From the NCBI RefSeq assembly GCF_029603155.1, contig NZ_JAPMUA010000001.1, positions 992,001 to 1,056,000 on the forward strand: 64,000 bases of DNA, read 5' to 3'. The notes beneath the pieces were generated by a model. The model did no database searches and was not told the origin of the DNA. It saw only the letters and a program-made list of their open reading frames with translations. The stretch comes from Galbibacter pacificus. GTDB lineage: Bacteria; Bacteroidota; Bacteroidia; Flavobacteriales; Flavobacteriaceae. Shown here one piece after another: positions 8,233 to 16,342 of the stretch. Each line of letters starts with the position of its first letter. Positions within the stretch are counted from its first letter, which is position 1. The position numbers and the translations under genes were made by a program.

Positions 8233-10788
8233 ATGGCAGAAGGAGAAAAGCTGATCCCTATTAATATTGAGGACGAGATGAAATCGGCTTACATTGATTA
8301 TTCAATGTCGGTCATTGTGTCACGTGCTCTACCAGATGTTAGGGACGGACTAAAACCTGTTCACCGACGCGTTTTGTTCGGGATGCATGAATTGGGAGTT
8401 AGATCTAACAGTTCTTATAAAAAATCTGCGAGAATTGTAGGTGAAGTTCTAGGTAAGTATCACCCGCACGGAGATACTTCCGTTTACGATACCATGGTAC
8501 GGATGGCCCAAAGCTGGAGCTTGCGCTACATGATGGTAGATGGTCAGGGGAACTTTGGATCGATAGATGGAGACAGCCCGGCGGCAATGCGTTATACCGA
8601 AGCCCGTATGCGGAAAATATCAGAAGATATGCTTGCTGATATTGATAAAGATACCGTAGATCATCAGTTAAACTTCGACGATACCTTAAAAGAACCTAAA
8701 GTACTTCCTACCAGGGTGCCAAACCTATTGATAAATGGTGCATCGGGGATTGCTGTGGGAATGGCTACCAATATGCCCCCGCACAACCTATCGGAAGTTA
8801 TAGACGGTACCGTAGCCTATATAGAAAACAGCGACATAGAGATAGACGAGCTCATCGAGCACGTAAAGGCCCCCGATTTTCCAACAGGAGGTATTATTTA
8901 TGGCTACGATGGCGTTCGTGAAGCTTTTAAAACCGGAAGGGGGCGCGTGGTAATGCGTGCCAAGGCCCATACGGAAGAAGTTAACGGAAGAGAGTCTATC
9001 GTTGTAACCGAAATTCCATATCAGGTCAACAAGGCAGACATGATTAAGAAAACGGCAGACCTTGTTAACGATAAAAAAATTGAAGGGATTTCGAACATCC
9101 GTGACGAATCGGACAGAAACGGGATGCGCATTGTTTATATCTTAAAGCGCGATGCCATTCCAAATATTGTTTTAAATACACTTTATAAATATACGGCACT
9201 GCAATCTTCGTTTAGCGTAAACAATATTGCATTGGTAAACGGTAGGCCGCAATTGCTTAATTTGAAAGACATGATCCACCATTTTGTGGAACACCGTCAT
9301 GAAGTAGTTGTAAGAAGGACCGAATACGAACTGCGCAAAGCGGAAGAACGGGCCCATATTCTTGAAGGCTTGATTATTGCTTCTGATAATATAGACGAAG
9401 TAATTGCCATTATCCGGGCTTCCAGCAATGCAGATGAAGCGCGTACCAAATTAATAGAACGTTTTAAACTGTCGGAAATCCAGGCCAAGGCAATCGTAGA
9501 AATGCGATTGAGACAATTAACGGGGCTGGAACAGGACAAACTGCGTTCTGAATATGAAGAAATTAAAAAATTCATTGATGATTGTAAAGATATTCTTGCC
9601 CGTAAAGAGCGTAGAATGGACATCATCAAAGAAGAACTTCTGGAAGTAAAAGATAAATACGGAGATGAACGTCGCTCTCAAATAGAATACGCCGGAGGCG
9701 ATTTGAGCATTGAGGACATGATCCCGGACGAGCAAGTGGTTATTACCATTTCTCATGCGGGTTACATTAAAAGGACACCGCTTACCGAATACAAAACCCA
9801 AAATAGGGGCGGGGTGGGCCAAAAAGGCTCTTCGACAAGGAACGAAGACTTCTTGGAGCATTTGTTCGTGGGTACCAACCACCAATACATGTTGTTCTTT
9901 ACCCAAAAAGGAAAATGTTTCTGGATGCGCGTTTACGAAATCCCCGAAGGGAGCAAAACTTCCAAAGGAAGGGCTATCCAAAACCTAATCAATATTGAAC
10001 AAGACGATAAGGTAAAAGCTTTTATTTGCACCAAAGATTTAAAAGACGAAGAATATATCAACAGTCATTTTGTCATAATGGCCACAAACAAAGGTGTGGT
10101 CAAGAAAACGTCACTTGAGCAATATTCGCGTCCGCGCCAAAATGGTATCAATGCCATAACCATTCGGGAAGGCGACGAACTTTTGGAGGCAAAGCTAACC
10201 ACCGGAAACAGCCAGATACTGCTTGCGGTCAAGTCTGGTAAAGCCATCCGGTTTGAAGAAAGCAAAACACGGCCAATGGGAAGAAATGCTTCTGGTGTGC
10301 GTGGGATTACCCTTGCCGATGATAACGACGAGGTAGTCGGGATGGTTTCCGTTAACAATTTTGAAGACAATATTTTAGTGGTTTCAGAAAACGGTTACGG
10401 AAAACGTACTTATCTGGACGACCCAGAAGATGGAGAAGCCGTTTACCGGATTACCAATCGTGGCGGTAAAGGTGTTAAAACCATGTCCATTACCGAAAAA
10501 ACAGGTGCTTTGGTAGCTATCAAAAACGTGTCTGATGAAGACGACCTTATGATAATTACAAAATCTGGAGTAGCCATAAGAATGGCCATTGAAGATCTTA
10601 GGGTAATGGGCCGTGCCACACAAGGCGTAAAATTAATAAATTTGAAAAACGATTCCATTGCCGCTGTTGCCAAAGTGATGAAAGAAGAAGAGGAGATAGA
10701 TGATGTAGAAGATATCGAGGTAAACGATGATGGCATAGATGTTGATTCGAACACGGAAGAAAATACAGATAACAACAATAACGAATAA
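8233..10788 (+). CDS. gyrA: DNA gyrase subunit A
   Basis: The 851-residue protein carries all GyrA landmarks. The breakage-reunion domain has the catalytic tyrosine at 121 (AAMRYTE), the quinolone pocket is HPHGDTSVYD (Thr82, Asp86), and the C-terminal beta-pinwheel contains the GyrA box near QNRGGVGQKG. The tail is strongly acidic with many Asp, Glu and Asn. Thr at 82 in place of the enterobacterial Ser83 is, to my knowledge, the normal state in flavobacteria, so it is not by itself a resistance mutation. It acts with GyrB to introduce negative supercoils. A possible -7 box (TATATTGG, 8188-8195) lies upstream. Confidence 0.97.
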   Translation: MAEGEKLIPINIEDEMKSAYIDYSMSVIVSRALPDVRDGLKPVHRRVLFGMHELGVRSNSSYKKSARIVGEVLGKYHPHGDTSVYDTMVRMAQSWSLRYMMVDGQGNFGSIDGDSPAAMRYTEARMRKISEDMLADIDKDTVDHQLNFDDTLKEPKVLPTRVPNLLINGASGIAVGMATNMPPHNLSEVIDGTVAYIENSDIEIDELIEHVKAPDFPTGGIIYGYDGVREAFKTGRGRVVMRAKAHTEEVNGRESIVVTEIPYQVNKADMIKKTADLVNDKKIEGISNIRDESDRNGMRIVYILKRDAIPNIVLNTLYKYTALQSSFSVNNIALVNGRPQLLNLKDMIHHFVEHRHEVVVRRTEYELRKAEERAHILEGLIIASDNIDEVIAIIRASSNADEARTKLIERFKLSEIQAKAIVEMRLRQLTGLEQDKLRSEYEEIKKFIDDCKDILARKERRMDIIKEELLEVKDKYGDERRSQIEYAGGDLSIEDMIPDEQVVITISHAGYIKRTPLTEYKTQNRGGVGQKGSSTRNEDFLEHLFVGTNHQYMLFFTQKGKCFWMRVYEIPEGSKTSKGRAIQNLINIEQDDKVKAFICTKDLKDEEYINSHFVIMATNKGVVKKTSLEQYSRPRQNGINAITIREGDELLEAKLTTGNSQILLAVKSGKAIRFEESKTRPMGRNASGVRGITLADDNDEVVGMVSVNNFEDNILVVSENGYGKRTYLDDPEDGEAVYRITNRGGKGVKTMSITEKTGALVAIKNVSDEDDLMIITKSGVAIRMAIEDLRVMGRATQGVKLINLKNDSIAAVAKVMKEEEEIDDVEDIEVNDDGIDVDSNTEENTDNNNNE

Positions 10789-10813
10789 CACTTAACACAA
10801 ATTTTTATTACCA

Positions 10814-12085
10814 ATGAAAAAACAAGTTTTATTAGCGTCGGCAATATTGGCTTCTTCTTTCGCAATAGCCCAAAAAAGCGAGCTGAGGGATGCTGAAAAA
10901 GCCTTGGACAAAGGGAGTTCTGCCGAAGCGAAAAGCACATTAGAAAGCATATCGTCTACCATTGAAACAGCGGACGATAAATATAAAGATGAGTATTATT
11001 TCCTTTTAGGAAAAACATATGTAGACTTGGCCAAAAAAAGTGGCTCTGATGCAGATTACGAAAAAGCCGTAAATTCTTTTAACCAGTTAATCGAATTTGA
11101 AAAATCGTACAAGACAAAATATACAGATGAAGCCAAAGAAATCCTTAACGGCTTGTCTGGAGACATTGTAAATGCCGCTGTTGAAGATAACAAAAACGAA
11201 AACTTTGCCGGGGCAGCCAAAAAACTGCATATGGCTTATGAAATGACCGACAATCAGGATTATTTATACTTTGCTGCATCTAGTGCAGTAAACGGTGGAG
11301 ATCTGGATACGGCTCTTGAATATTACGAGAAATTGAACGAGTTGGAATACACCGGAGAGAGTACCGCATACATGGCCGTTAACAAAGAAACCGGTGAAAC
11401 CGAAAACCTTGGGTCTGAGCAAAATCGTGACCTCATGGTTAAAACTGGTGAATACACAGATCCATCTGAGGAAGAAACCGAATCGAGATATCCTGAAATT
11501 ATAAAAAACATTGCGTTGATTTATAATGAAAAAGGAGAGACCGAGAAGGCCGCTGAAGCCATTAAAGATGCAAGAGAAGCAAATCCAGAAGATATTAACT
11601 TATTGCTTACCGAAGCTAATATGTACATAAAAATGGGGGATAAGGCCAAGTTTCAATCTTTAATGGAAGAGGCTATTCAAAAAGACCCCAACAATCCTAC
11701 ACTTTATTACAACCTTGGCGTTATAACTGCCGAGCAGGGTAATAAGGAACAGGCTAAAAAATACTATGAAAAAGCCTTGGAATTGGATCCCGAAAATGAA
11801 AATGTATATTTAAACATGGCTTCCTTGATCCTTTCTGATGAAAGAGCAATGGTTGATGAAATGAACGGATTGGGGAATTCTGCTGCCGACAACAAACGTT
11901 ACGACGAATTAAAAGGTCAGCGTGAAGAATTGTACAGAAGCGCGGTTCCTTATCTTGAAAAACTTTTAACCATCAATCCAGATAATATAGATGCCGTAAG
12001 AACACTTATGAATATCTATGGAACACTTGGTGAACAAGCTAAGTTTAAAGAAATGAAAGATAAATTGGCTACTTTGGAACAATAA
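10814..12085 (+). CDS. exported TPR-repeat protein
   Basis: A signal peptide (about 20 residues, ending AIAQ) starts this 423-residue protein. At least three tetratricopeptide repeats can be seen between residues 225 and 345, the clearest being PTLYYNLGVITAEQGNKEQA and the following KKYYEKALELDPENENVYLN. More irregular helical repeats lie near residues 22-180. TPR proteins are scaffolds, and the partner is not known. The gene starts 25 bases after gyrA and has a strong terminator behind it, so the two probably form one transcript; I recall this pairing from other flavobacteria. Confidence 0.85.
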   Translation: MKKQVLLASAILASSFAIAQKSELRDAEKALDKGSSAEAKSTLESISSTIETADDKYKDEYYFLLGKTYVDLAKKSGSDADYEKAVNSFNQLIEFEKSYKTKYTDEAKEILNGLSGDIVNAAVEDNKNENFAGAAKKLHMAYEMTDNQDYLYFAASSAVNGGDLDTALEYYEKLNELEYTGESTAYMAVNKETGETENLGSEQNRDLMVKTGEYTDPSEEETESRYPEIIKNIALIYNEKGETEKAAEAIKDAREANPEDINLLLTEANMYIKMGDKAKFQSLMEEAIQKDPNNPTLYYNLGVITAEQGNKEQAKKYYEKALELDPENENVYLNMASLILSDERAMVDEMNGLGNSAADNKRYDELKGQREELYRSAVPYLEKLLTINPDNIDAVRTLMNIYGTLGEQAKFKEMKDKLATLEQ

Positions 12086-12107
12086 GAGAGCTAAAAATAT
12101 TATTAGG

Positions 12108-12135
12108 AAAAGCGCCTTGAAAAAGGCGCTTTTTT
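12108..12135 (+). terminator. terminator of the gyrA-TPR unit
   Basis: AAAAGCGCCTT and AAGGCGCTTTT form an 11-bp stem with loop GAAA, followed by TTA. The symmetric A/T flanks allow bidirectional action. It also closes the leftward pectin operon, whose last gene stops at 12230. Confidence 0.9.
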
Positions 12136-12234
12136 ATTGGCGCCGCCAAAGGGTATAATATCTCGAGGCTTGCCTCGAAATTAAAAATTTGTTTCCGACC
12201 AATGCCTCGTGTGTTTGCACCGAGGTAGTTTACT
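12131..12234 (-). repeat. 104-bp dispersed repeat, copy A
   Basis: This copy matches 35211-35314 over 104 bases with four transitions and no gap. In the orientation of the neighbouring gene it begins AGTAAACTACCTCGG, so its first bases contain the TAA stop of the CE12 esterase. It then carries a loose stem CCTCG...CGAGG and a tight palindrome CGAGGCTTGCCTCG. Its far end runs into the gyrA-TPR terminator. Confidence 0.9.
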
Positions 12235-12994
12235 TTAGGTATTTTGCTAACGGGCTATTGCTCTTTTTTAATTTATCTACAGCCAGTTTGGCAATTAAGG
12301 TAGCTCCTTTTACGGATAAATGGGTGTTGTCTTCTTTACCGTTTGGGTAATAGGCAATTTCGCCCGGTTTATAATGCAAGTGGAGTTCTTTTGATTTTTC
12401 CGGCCCATAGGATTCCTCTAAAATTTCGGTCATGTACTGAAGGTCGATAAAAGGCACATTCATTTCACCGGCAACCAAACGTGTTTCTAGCGGATATTCC
12501 CCATGTGTATCTACCAAAACCCCATGTTCGTTAAAATTTCTTCTTACAATAGACGACAATAGAATAGGGGAGGCACCTTTTTCTCTGGTTTCGCGCACAA
12601 ACTTTATTAGGTTGTGCCTATAGGCCGTATGTGGATTGGTATACCTTGTGGCATCTTTTATTTTTTGATCGTTGTGCCCAAATTGTATAAAAACATAATC
12701 TCCCGGTTTTAATTCATTATAAATAGAATCCCAGCGGTTTTCATTAATAAAGCTGCGGGTGCTCCTTCCGTTTACGGCCTTGTTTTTAACAAGCACATCA
12801 TTATTGAAAAACTGCTGTAGCATTTGTGCCCAGCCCCTTTCTGGATTTTCTTCTGGATTGGGTTTGTTTGCCATGGTAGAATCTCCAATGGTGTAAAGTG
12901 AAATTTGCTGGGCGTTTACCTGAACCGCAAAAAGGAACATGACAAACAGGCTTATAACCTTTATTTTTTTATGGTTTGAGGTACCATTTATCAT
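12230..12994 (-). CDS. rhamnogalacturonan acetylesterase-like SGNH hydrolase (CE12)
   Basis: The protein is 254 residues with a signal peptide ending near VNAQ (residue 28). SGNH blocks are present: GDSTM with the nucleophilic serine (about 36-40), the glycine block near VNGRST, FIQFGHND with Asn, and the C-terminal DNTHLS with the Asp/His pair. CE12 enzymes remove acetyl groups from rhamnogalacturonan or other pectic backbones. The reading frame overlaps the 3' end of the pectinesterase by 26 bases, so the two are probably translationally coupled. Its stop codon lies inside repeat copy A. Location is periplasmic or outer-surface. Confidence 0.88.
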   Translation of the reverse strand: MINGTSNHKKIKVISLFVMFLFAVQVNAQQISLYTIGDSTMANKPNPEENPERGWAQMLQQFFNNDVLVKNKAVNGRSTRSFINENRWDSIYNELKPGDYVFIQFGHNDQKIKDATRYTNPHTAYRHNLIKFVRETREKGASPILLSSIVRRNFNEHGVLVDTHGEYPLETRLVAGEMNVPFIDLQYMTEILEESYGPEKSKELHLHYKPGEIAYYPNGKEDNTHLSVKGATLIAKLAVDKLKKSNSPLAKYLK

Positions 12995-13955
12995 CTTGGT
13001 CTGTTTTTAAAATGTTTTTAACTGTATATACCTTGTATTGCTCTTTGGTAAGTTGATGCGACCATGGAACGCGGCTTGTTATATTTTTACCCAATCCTGT
13101 CGAGTTGTATTCGGCATAAAGGGTTTTTTGGTGGGTATCGGGTTTGTCCCAATCGTCCCAGCCTTTCGGGAGTATATGTTGCCCCATATTGCAATTTATA
13201 AAAACGGTTTTTGCATACACGCGCCACGGCCTTCCTAAATAAACCTTGCCCACATTGGTAGCGGCGGTAAGCCTGCAATTAATAAATACCAGTCCAAACC
13301 CGATTCCTTTGGGTGTAGAGGCTGCTGTAATATAGGAATCGCTTTTACTGTGTAAGATGCAATTATTAAAAACAGCGGTTGCCTGACCAAAAATAAAATC
13401 GGTTGAGCCCTCAATATAACAGTTTTTAAAATATTGTTTATTGCCTTCCCCGGCAACGTATACGGTATCTTGATTTCCGTTAATGTTGCAATTTTCCACA
13501 ATTACCCTATTGGATGTTATTGCCAGTGAAATGGCCTGCCCAACAGGACCAGCCGAATTGGAAATGGTAAGGTTTTTTACAATACAGTCGTTTGCATCAA
13601 TTTGAAGCGTGGCGGTATGGAAGGTACTGTTTCTTCCCAGTCCGATGGCATCAAAATAATCGTTGTATTCAATAATCGTTTCTTCTTTACTTTCGCCAAT
13701 AATCGTGAGCATGGGGTTCCATTGGTATATTTTTACTTTTTCATGGTAAGTACCTTTTTTTATAAAAATGGTGATTCTTTCGTATGGAAAAGACTTTATA
13801 GCGTTAATGGCTTCCTGTATTGAAGTATAATCACCGCTTCCGTCTTTGGCCACTATAAAATCTATTTCTTCTTTATGAGAATTATTGTCGATTCCATACA
13901 ATTGAAGACTTATCAGAAATAAAAAAACAAAGAATAATTTGAATAAAGGTTGCAT
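12969..13955 (-). CDS. pectin methylesterase (CE8)
   Basis: This 328-residue enzyme has a signal peptide of about 22 residues, then a right-handed parallel beta-helix. All the family motifs are visible: GQAISL, GNQDTVYV (acid/base Asp), GSTDFIFG (nucleophile Asp), YITAAST and YLGRPW (substrate-binding Arg and Trp). It removes methyl esters from homogalacturonan so that lyases or hydrolases can act. It follows the GH105 gene by three bases and overlaps the CE12 gene, so the three are one operon. Confidence 0.93.
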   Translation of the reverse strand: MQPLFKLFFVFLFLISLQLYGIDNNSHKEEIDFIVAKDGSGDYTSIQEAINAIKSFPYERITIFIKKGTYHEKVKIYQWNPMLTIIGESKEETIIEYNDYFDAIGLGRNSTFHTATLQIDANDCIVKNLTISNSAGPVGQAISLAITSNRVIVENCNINGNQDTVYVAGEGNKQYFKNCYIEGSTDFIFGQATAVFNNCILHSKSDSYITAASTPKGIGFGLVFINCRLTAATNVGKVYLGRPWRVYAKTVFINCNMGQHILPKGWDDWDKPDTHQKTLYAEYNSTGLGKNITSRVPWSHQLTKEQYKVYTVKNILKTDQDDKWYLKP

Positions 13956-13958
13956 GGT

Positions 13959-15185
13959 TTATTTATCGAGTTGTAATGCTGCCAAAATAAAAGGTCCGGT
14001 TCCCTTGGGGTCGTTGTCCTTTTTACGCTCGTTGATGTAATATTTGTACGTTCCATCCCTGTATGGGTTACCGCCAAGGCCTGCCACGGCACATACTTGG
14101 GTAAGGGTTATGGTGCCATTATCTTGTACCTTGATAAGTTTTGTGGTAAGCCCATTAAAACCTTTTGTTGCATTTTCCATGAAATAATCCGGCAAATAAC
14201 CTTTGTTTACACCTTTGGCCAATGCATAGGTTAACATGGCCGAACCCGAAGCTTCCAGGTAATTCCCATCACGGTCGCCCATATTGGGCACTTGGTACCA
14301 AAGTCCACTTTCATCTTGAAATGCAACAACGGCTGTGGCCAATTGGTTAAGGGACGTTATCAGCTCTTGTTTTTTAGGGTGATTTTCTGGAAAATAATCG
14401 AGCACATCTACCAAAGCCATTGCATACCACCCCAGGGAACGTGACCAAAAATTAGGTGAAGTCCCCGTTTTTTTATCGGCCCATTCCATTTGCCTACTTT
14501 CGTCCCAACCATGATATAATAATCCGGTATTTGGGTCTTTGGCATTTGTTTCAATAAGTTGAAATTGCTTGGCAATGTCGTTCAATGCTTTTCCTTCTTC
14601 AAAAGTTGTGGTGTATTGGGTATAAAAGGGGGCTCCCATGTATAGACCATCCAGCCACATTTGATTTGGATACCGTTTTTTGTGCCAAAAACCACCGGAT
14701 TTCGTACGTGGCTGATCTTTTAATTGAAGCCGCAAGGTGTCCATGGCAATTTTGTACCGTTTATCATTTGTTTTGGCATATAGATCGAACAATATCTTAC
14801 CGGCATTGATCATGTCTATGTTATATTTTTCTATTTCGTAATTAACAATATTGCCACTGCTATCTATTAAAGCATCGGCATAGCCTTTGGCATAATCATA
14901 ATAAGCTTTGTTTTGGGTTTCTGCATACAATTTTTCAAAGGCCAGCGAAACCAGGCCGTGTACATAATCCCATTTGGGCCTTTTTGCATCGTCAATTTGC
15001 CAAGCTTCCGGGTTTCTGTACATAATGGATTTTGCCATTTTTTCTGACCATTTTTCAGTGGAATCTACAACCATTTTTATTCGAGACGTAGTCGTTTCGG
15101 CTTTCTTTTCAGTCTTCTTACAACTAAAAAAAGATGCGGAAATAGCCAAAATGGCCATAAAAGAGATGCAGTAAGTAAATTTCAT
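13959..15185 (-). CDS. unsaturated (rhamno)galacturonyl hydrolase, GH105 lipoprotein
   Basis: The 408-residue protein starts with a lipoprotein signal whose Cys22 is in ASFFSCKK. The (alpha/alpha)6 barrel motifs of the YteR/YesR group follow: WLDGLYMGAPFYTQY, ARP-free SLGWYAMALVDVLDYFP, and GSAMLTYALAKG. GH105 enzymes hydrate the 4,5-unsaturated uronic acid left by polysaccharide lyases at the non-reducing end of an oligosaccharide, releasing it as a keto sugar. This implies that a lyase acts upstream, although none is in the window. It is between the DUF4861 gene and the CE8 gene, probably lipid-anchored facing the periplasm. Confidence 0.88.
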   Translation of the reverse strand: MKFTYCISFMAILAISASFFSCKKTEKKAETTTSRIKMVVDSTEKWSEKMAKSIMYRNPEAWQIDDAKRPKWDYVHGLVSLAFEKLYAETQNKAYYDYAKGYADALIDSSGNIVNYEIEKYNIDMINAGKILFDLYAKTNDKRYKIAMDTLRLQLKDQPRTKSGGFWHKKRYPNQMWLDGLYMGAPFYTQYTTTFEEGKALNDIAKQFQLIETNAKDPNTGLLYHGWDESRQMEWADKKTGTSPNFWSRSLGWYAMALVDVLDYFPENHPKKQELITSLNQLATAVVAFQDESGLWYQVPNMGDRDGNYLEASGSAMLTYALAKGVNKGYLPDYFMENATKGFNGLTTKLIKVQDNGTITLTQVCAVAGLGGNPYRDGTYKYYINERKKDNDPKGTGPFILAALQLDK

Positions 15186-15196
15186 AAATAAATTGG

Positions 15197-16228
15197 TTAT
15201 GGTAATTGGTTATTAGAGTTTAAGGTCTCAAGTACACCATTGATGTATTCAATAAAATCGGCTTGATTGGTAATACCATCTTTTTCTTTTTCCCAAGCCC
15301 CTAAAAAGTAATAAGATATGGCATTGGCAGTGGGTTTGAAAACCAATAAATGATCGTCCGGGCCTTCAACCTCATTTTCAACATCTGTGGTTTTATAGAA
15401 GATTGCCATTCCCAATTTATCGGGGACAAGAGTTTGTGTACCGTATGTTGCCATATATGCCCAGTTGCCATTTGCACTCTTTTTGGAAATTAAATCAATG
15501 TCATCAAATTTTACGATTCCTGTGCATATGCCTTCAATAGCTTTGGAAGGAGTAACGGTATGTTTTGTATAACGGTGATTTTGGGTAATGCTTAATTTTG
15601 AAAAAAGGTCTATTTTTTGTTGATTGGTTTCCCACCCGTGATAATCCACATACACTGAAGAAGCAGTGGCAGAGTTTTCAACTTTTGCATAGGTGGAGTC
15701 CACTTTTTCAAAATGCAGTACTTTTCCGTCTATATATCTTCCAATAGAACCTATTCCAAGGGATTTTCCGGCTTTTAGGATGTCCATTCCCCAATCGTTC
15801 ATTTCGTGGTACGAGTCAAAATTGTCCTGTCCAACGTTGGGGAGCACCATTTCGCTGGTTTTTTTTCCGAAGATATCTATGGCGTTACGCCAGTCCAGAT
15901 ATAAGCGATAGCCTACTTTGTTGCTTTCCCACCCGGGGCCTTCATACCTTATGTACCATGAATGATCTGTATGTTCTTTTGGTACTTTGAGTTCTTGAAC
16001 ATTTTTATAAGATGTTCCATTGCTATATTCTTTGTGATTTTTTGAACCGTCTACCCATTTGCCACCTTGGGCAATAGAAATTTCGGCATATGTTTTTCTT
16101 TTGTTTTGTTGTGTCTCTACAGGTTTTTCAGCAGGGGCATTATCGGCTGATTCTTTTTTTGGTTCGGTTTTGCATGCTGTGGATAATGCCAAGCAGCATA
16201 ATGGGATTAAGAATTTAACTTTTTTCAT
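15197..16228 (-). CDS. DUF4861 lipoprotein of a pectin locus
   Basis: This 343-residue protein has a lipobox ending at Cys19 (LALSTACK), then a low-complexity Glu/Lys/Pro linker to about residue 45. The remainder resembles DUF4861, often seen beside GH105 and pectin esterases. Blocks such as WYIRYEGPGWESNKVGYRLYLDWRN and VDYHGWETN are typical. Some relatives have been linked to removal of uronic acids, but I cannot identify catalytic residues and assign no reaction. It is the first gene after the hairpin that follows susD1. Confidence 0.75.
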   Translation of the reverse strand: MKKVKFLIPLCCLALSTACKTEPKKESADNAPAEKPVETQQNKRKTYAEISIAQGGKWVDGSKNHKEYSNGTSYKNVQELKVPKEHTDHSWYIRYEGPGWESNKVGYRLYLDWRNAIDIFGKKTSEMVLPNVGQDNFDSYHEMNDWGMDILKAGKSLGIGSIGRYIDGKVLHFEKVDSTYAKVENSATASSVYVDYHGWETNQQKIDLFSKLSITQNHRYTKHTVTPSKAIEGICTGIVKFDDIDLISKKSANGNWAYMATYGTQTLVPDKLGMAIFYKTTDVENEVEGPDDHLLVFKPTANAISYYFLGAWEKEKDGITNQADFIEYINGVLETLNSNNQLP

Positions 16229-16273
16229 TGTATTGATTTTAATATTGAATTGTAGGTTTTTATTTTAAACATT

Positions 16274-16307
16274 ATGAACTTGGCGACTTTTATATCACCA
16301 AGTTCAT
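16274..16307 (-). terminator. hairpin between susD1 and the downstream enzymes (attenuator-like)
   Basis: ATGAACTTGG and CCAAGTTCAT form a perfect 10-bp stem around a 14-base loop. No direct T run follows on the minus strand (AATGTTTAAAATAAAAA), so it is a weak terminator, or an RNA-processing or mRNA-protecting element, rather than a full stop. It lies 36 bases after the susD1 stop. Confidence 0.55.
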
Positions 16308-16342
16308 GAATGCTAACTAAATGTACGATTTAAAAACGAAAA

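Noticed and set aside
8473..8493. GyrA Thr82 as a fluoroquinolone-resistance change
   Set aside because: Thr at this place is, as far as I know, the usual residue in flavobacteria; sequence alone gives no reason to call resistance.
12137..12230. An extra terminator for the CE12 gene inside repeat copy A
   Set aside because: The palindromes are not followed by a T run on the minus strand; the real terminator is the hairpin at 12108-12135. The repeat is recorded as an element instead.
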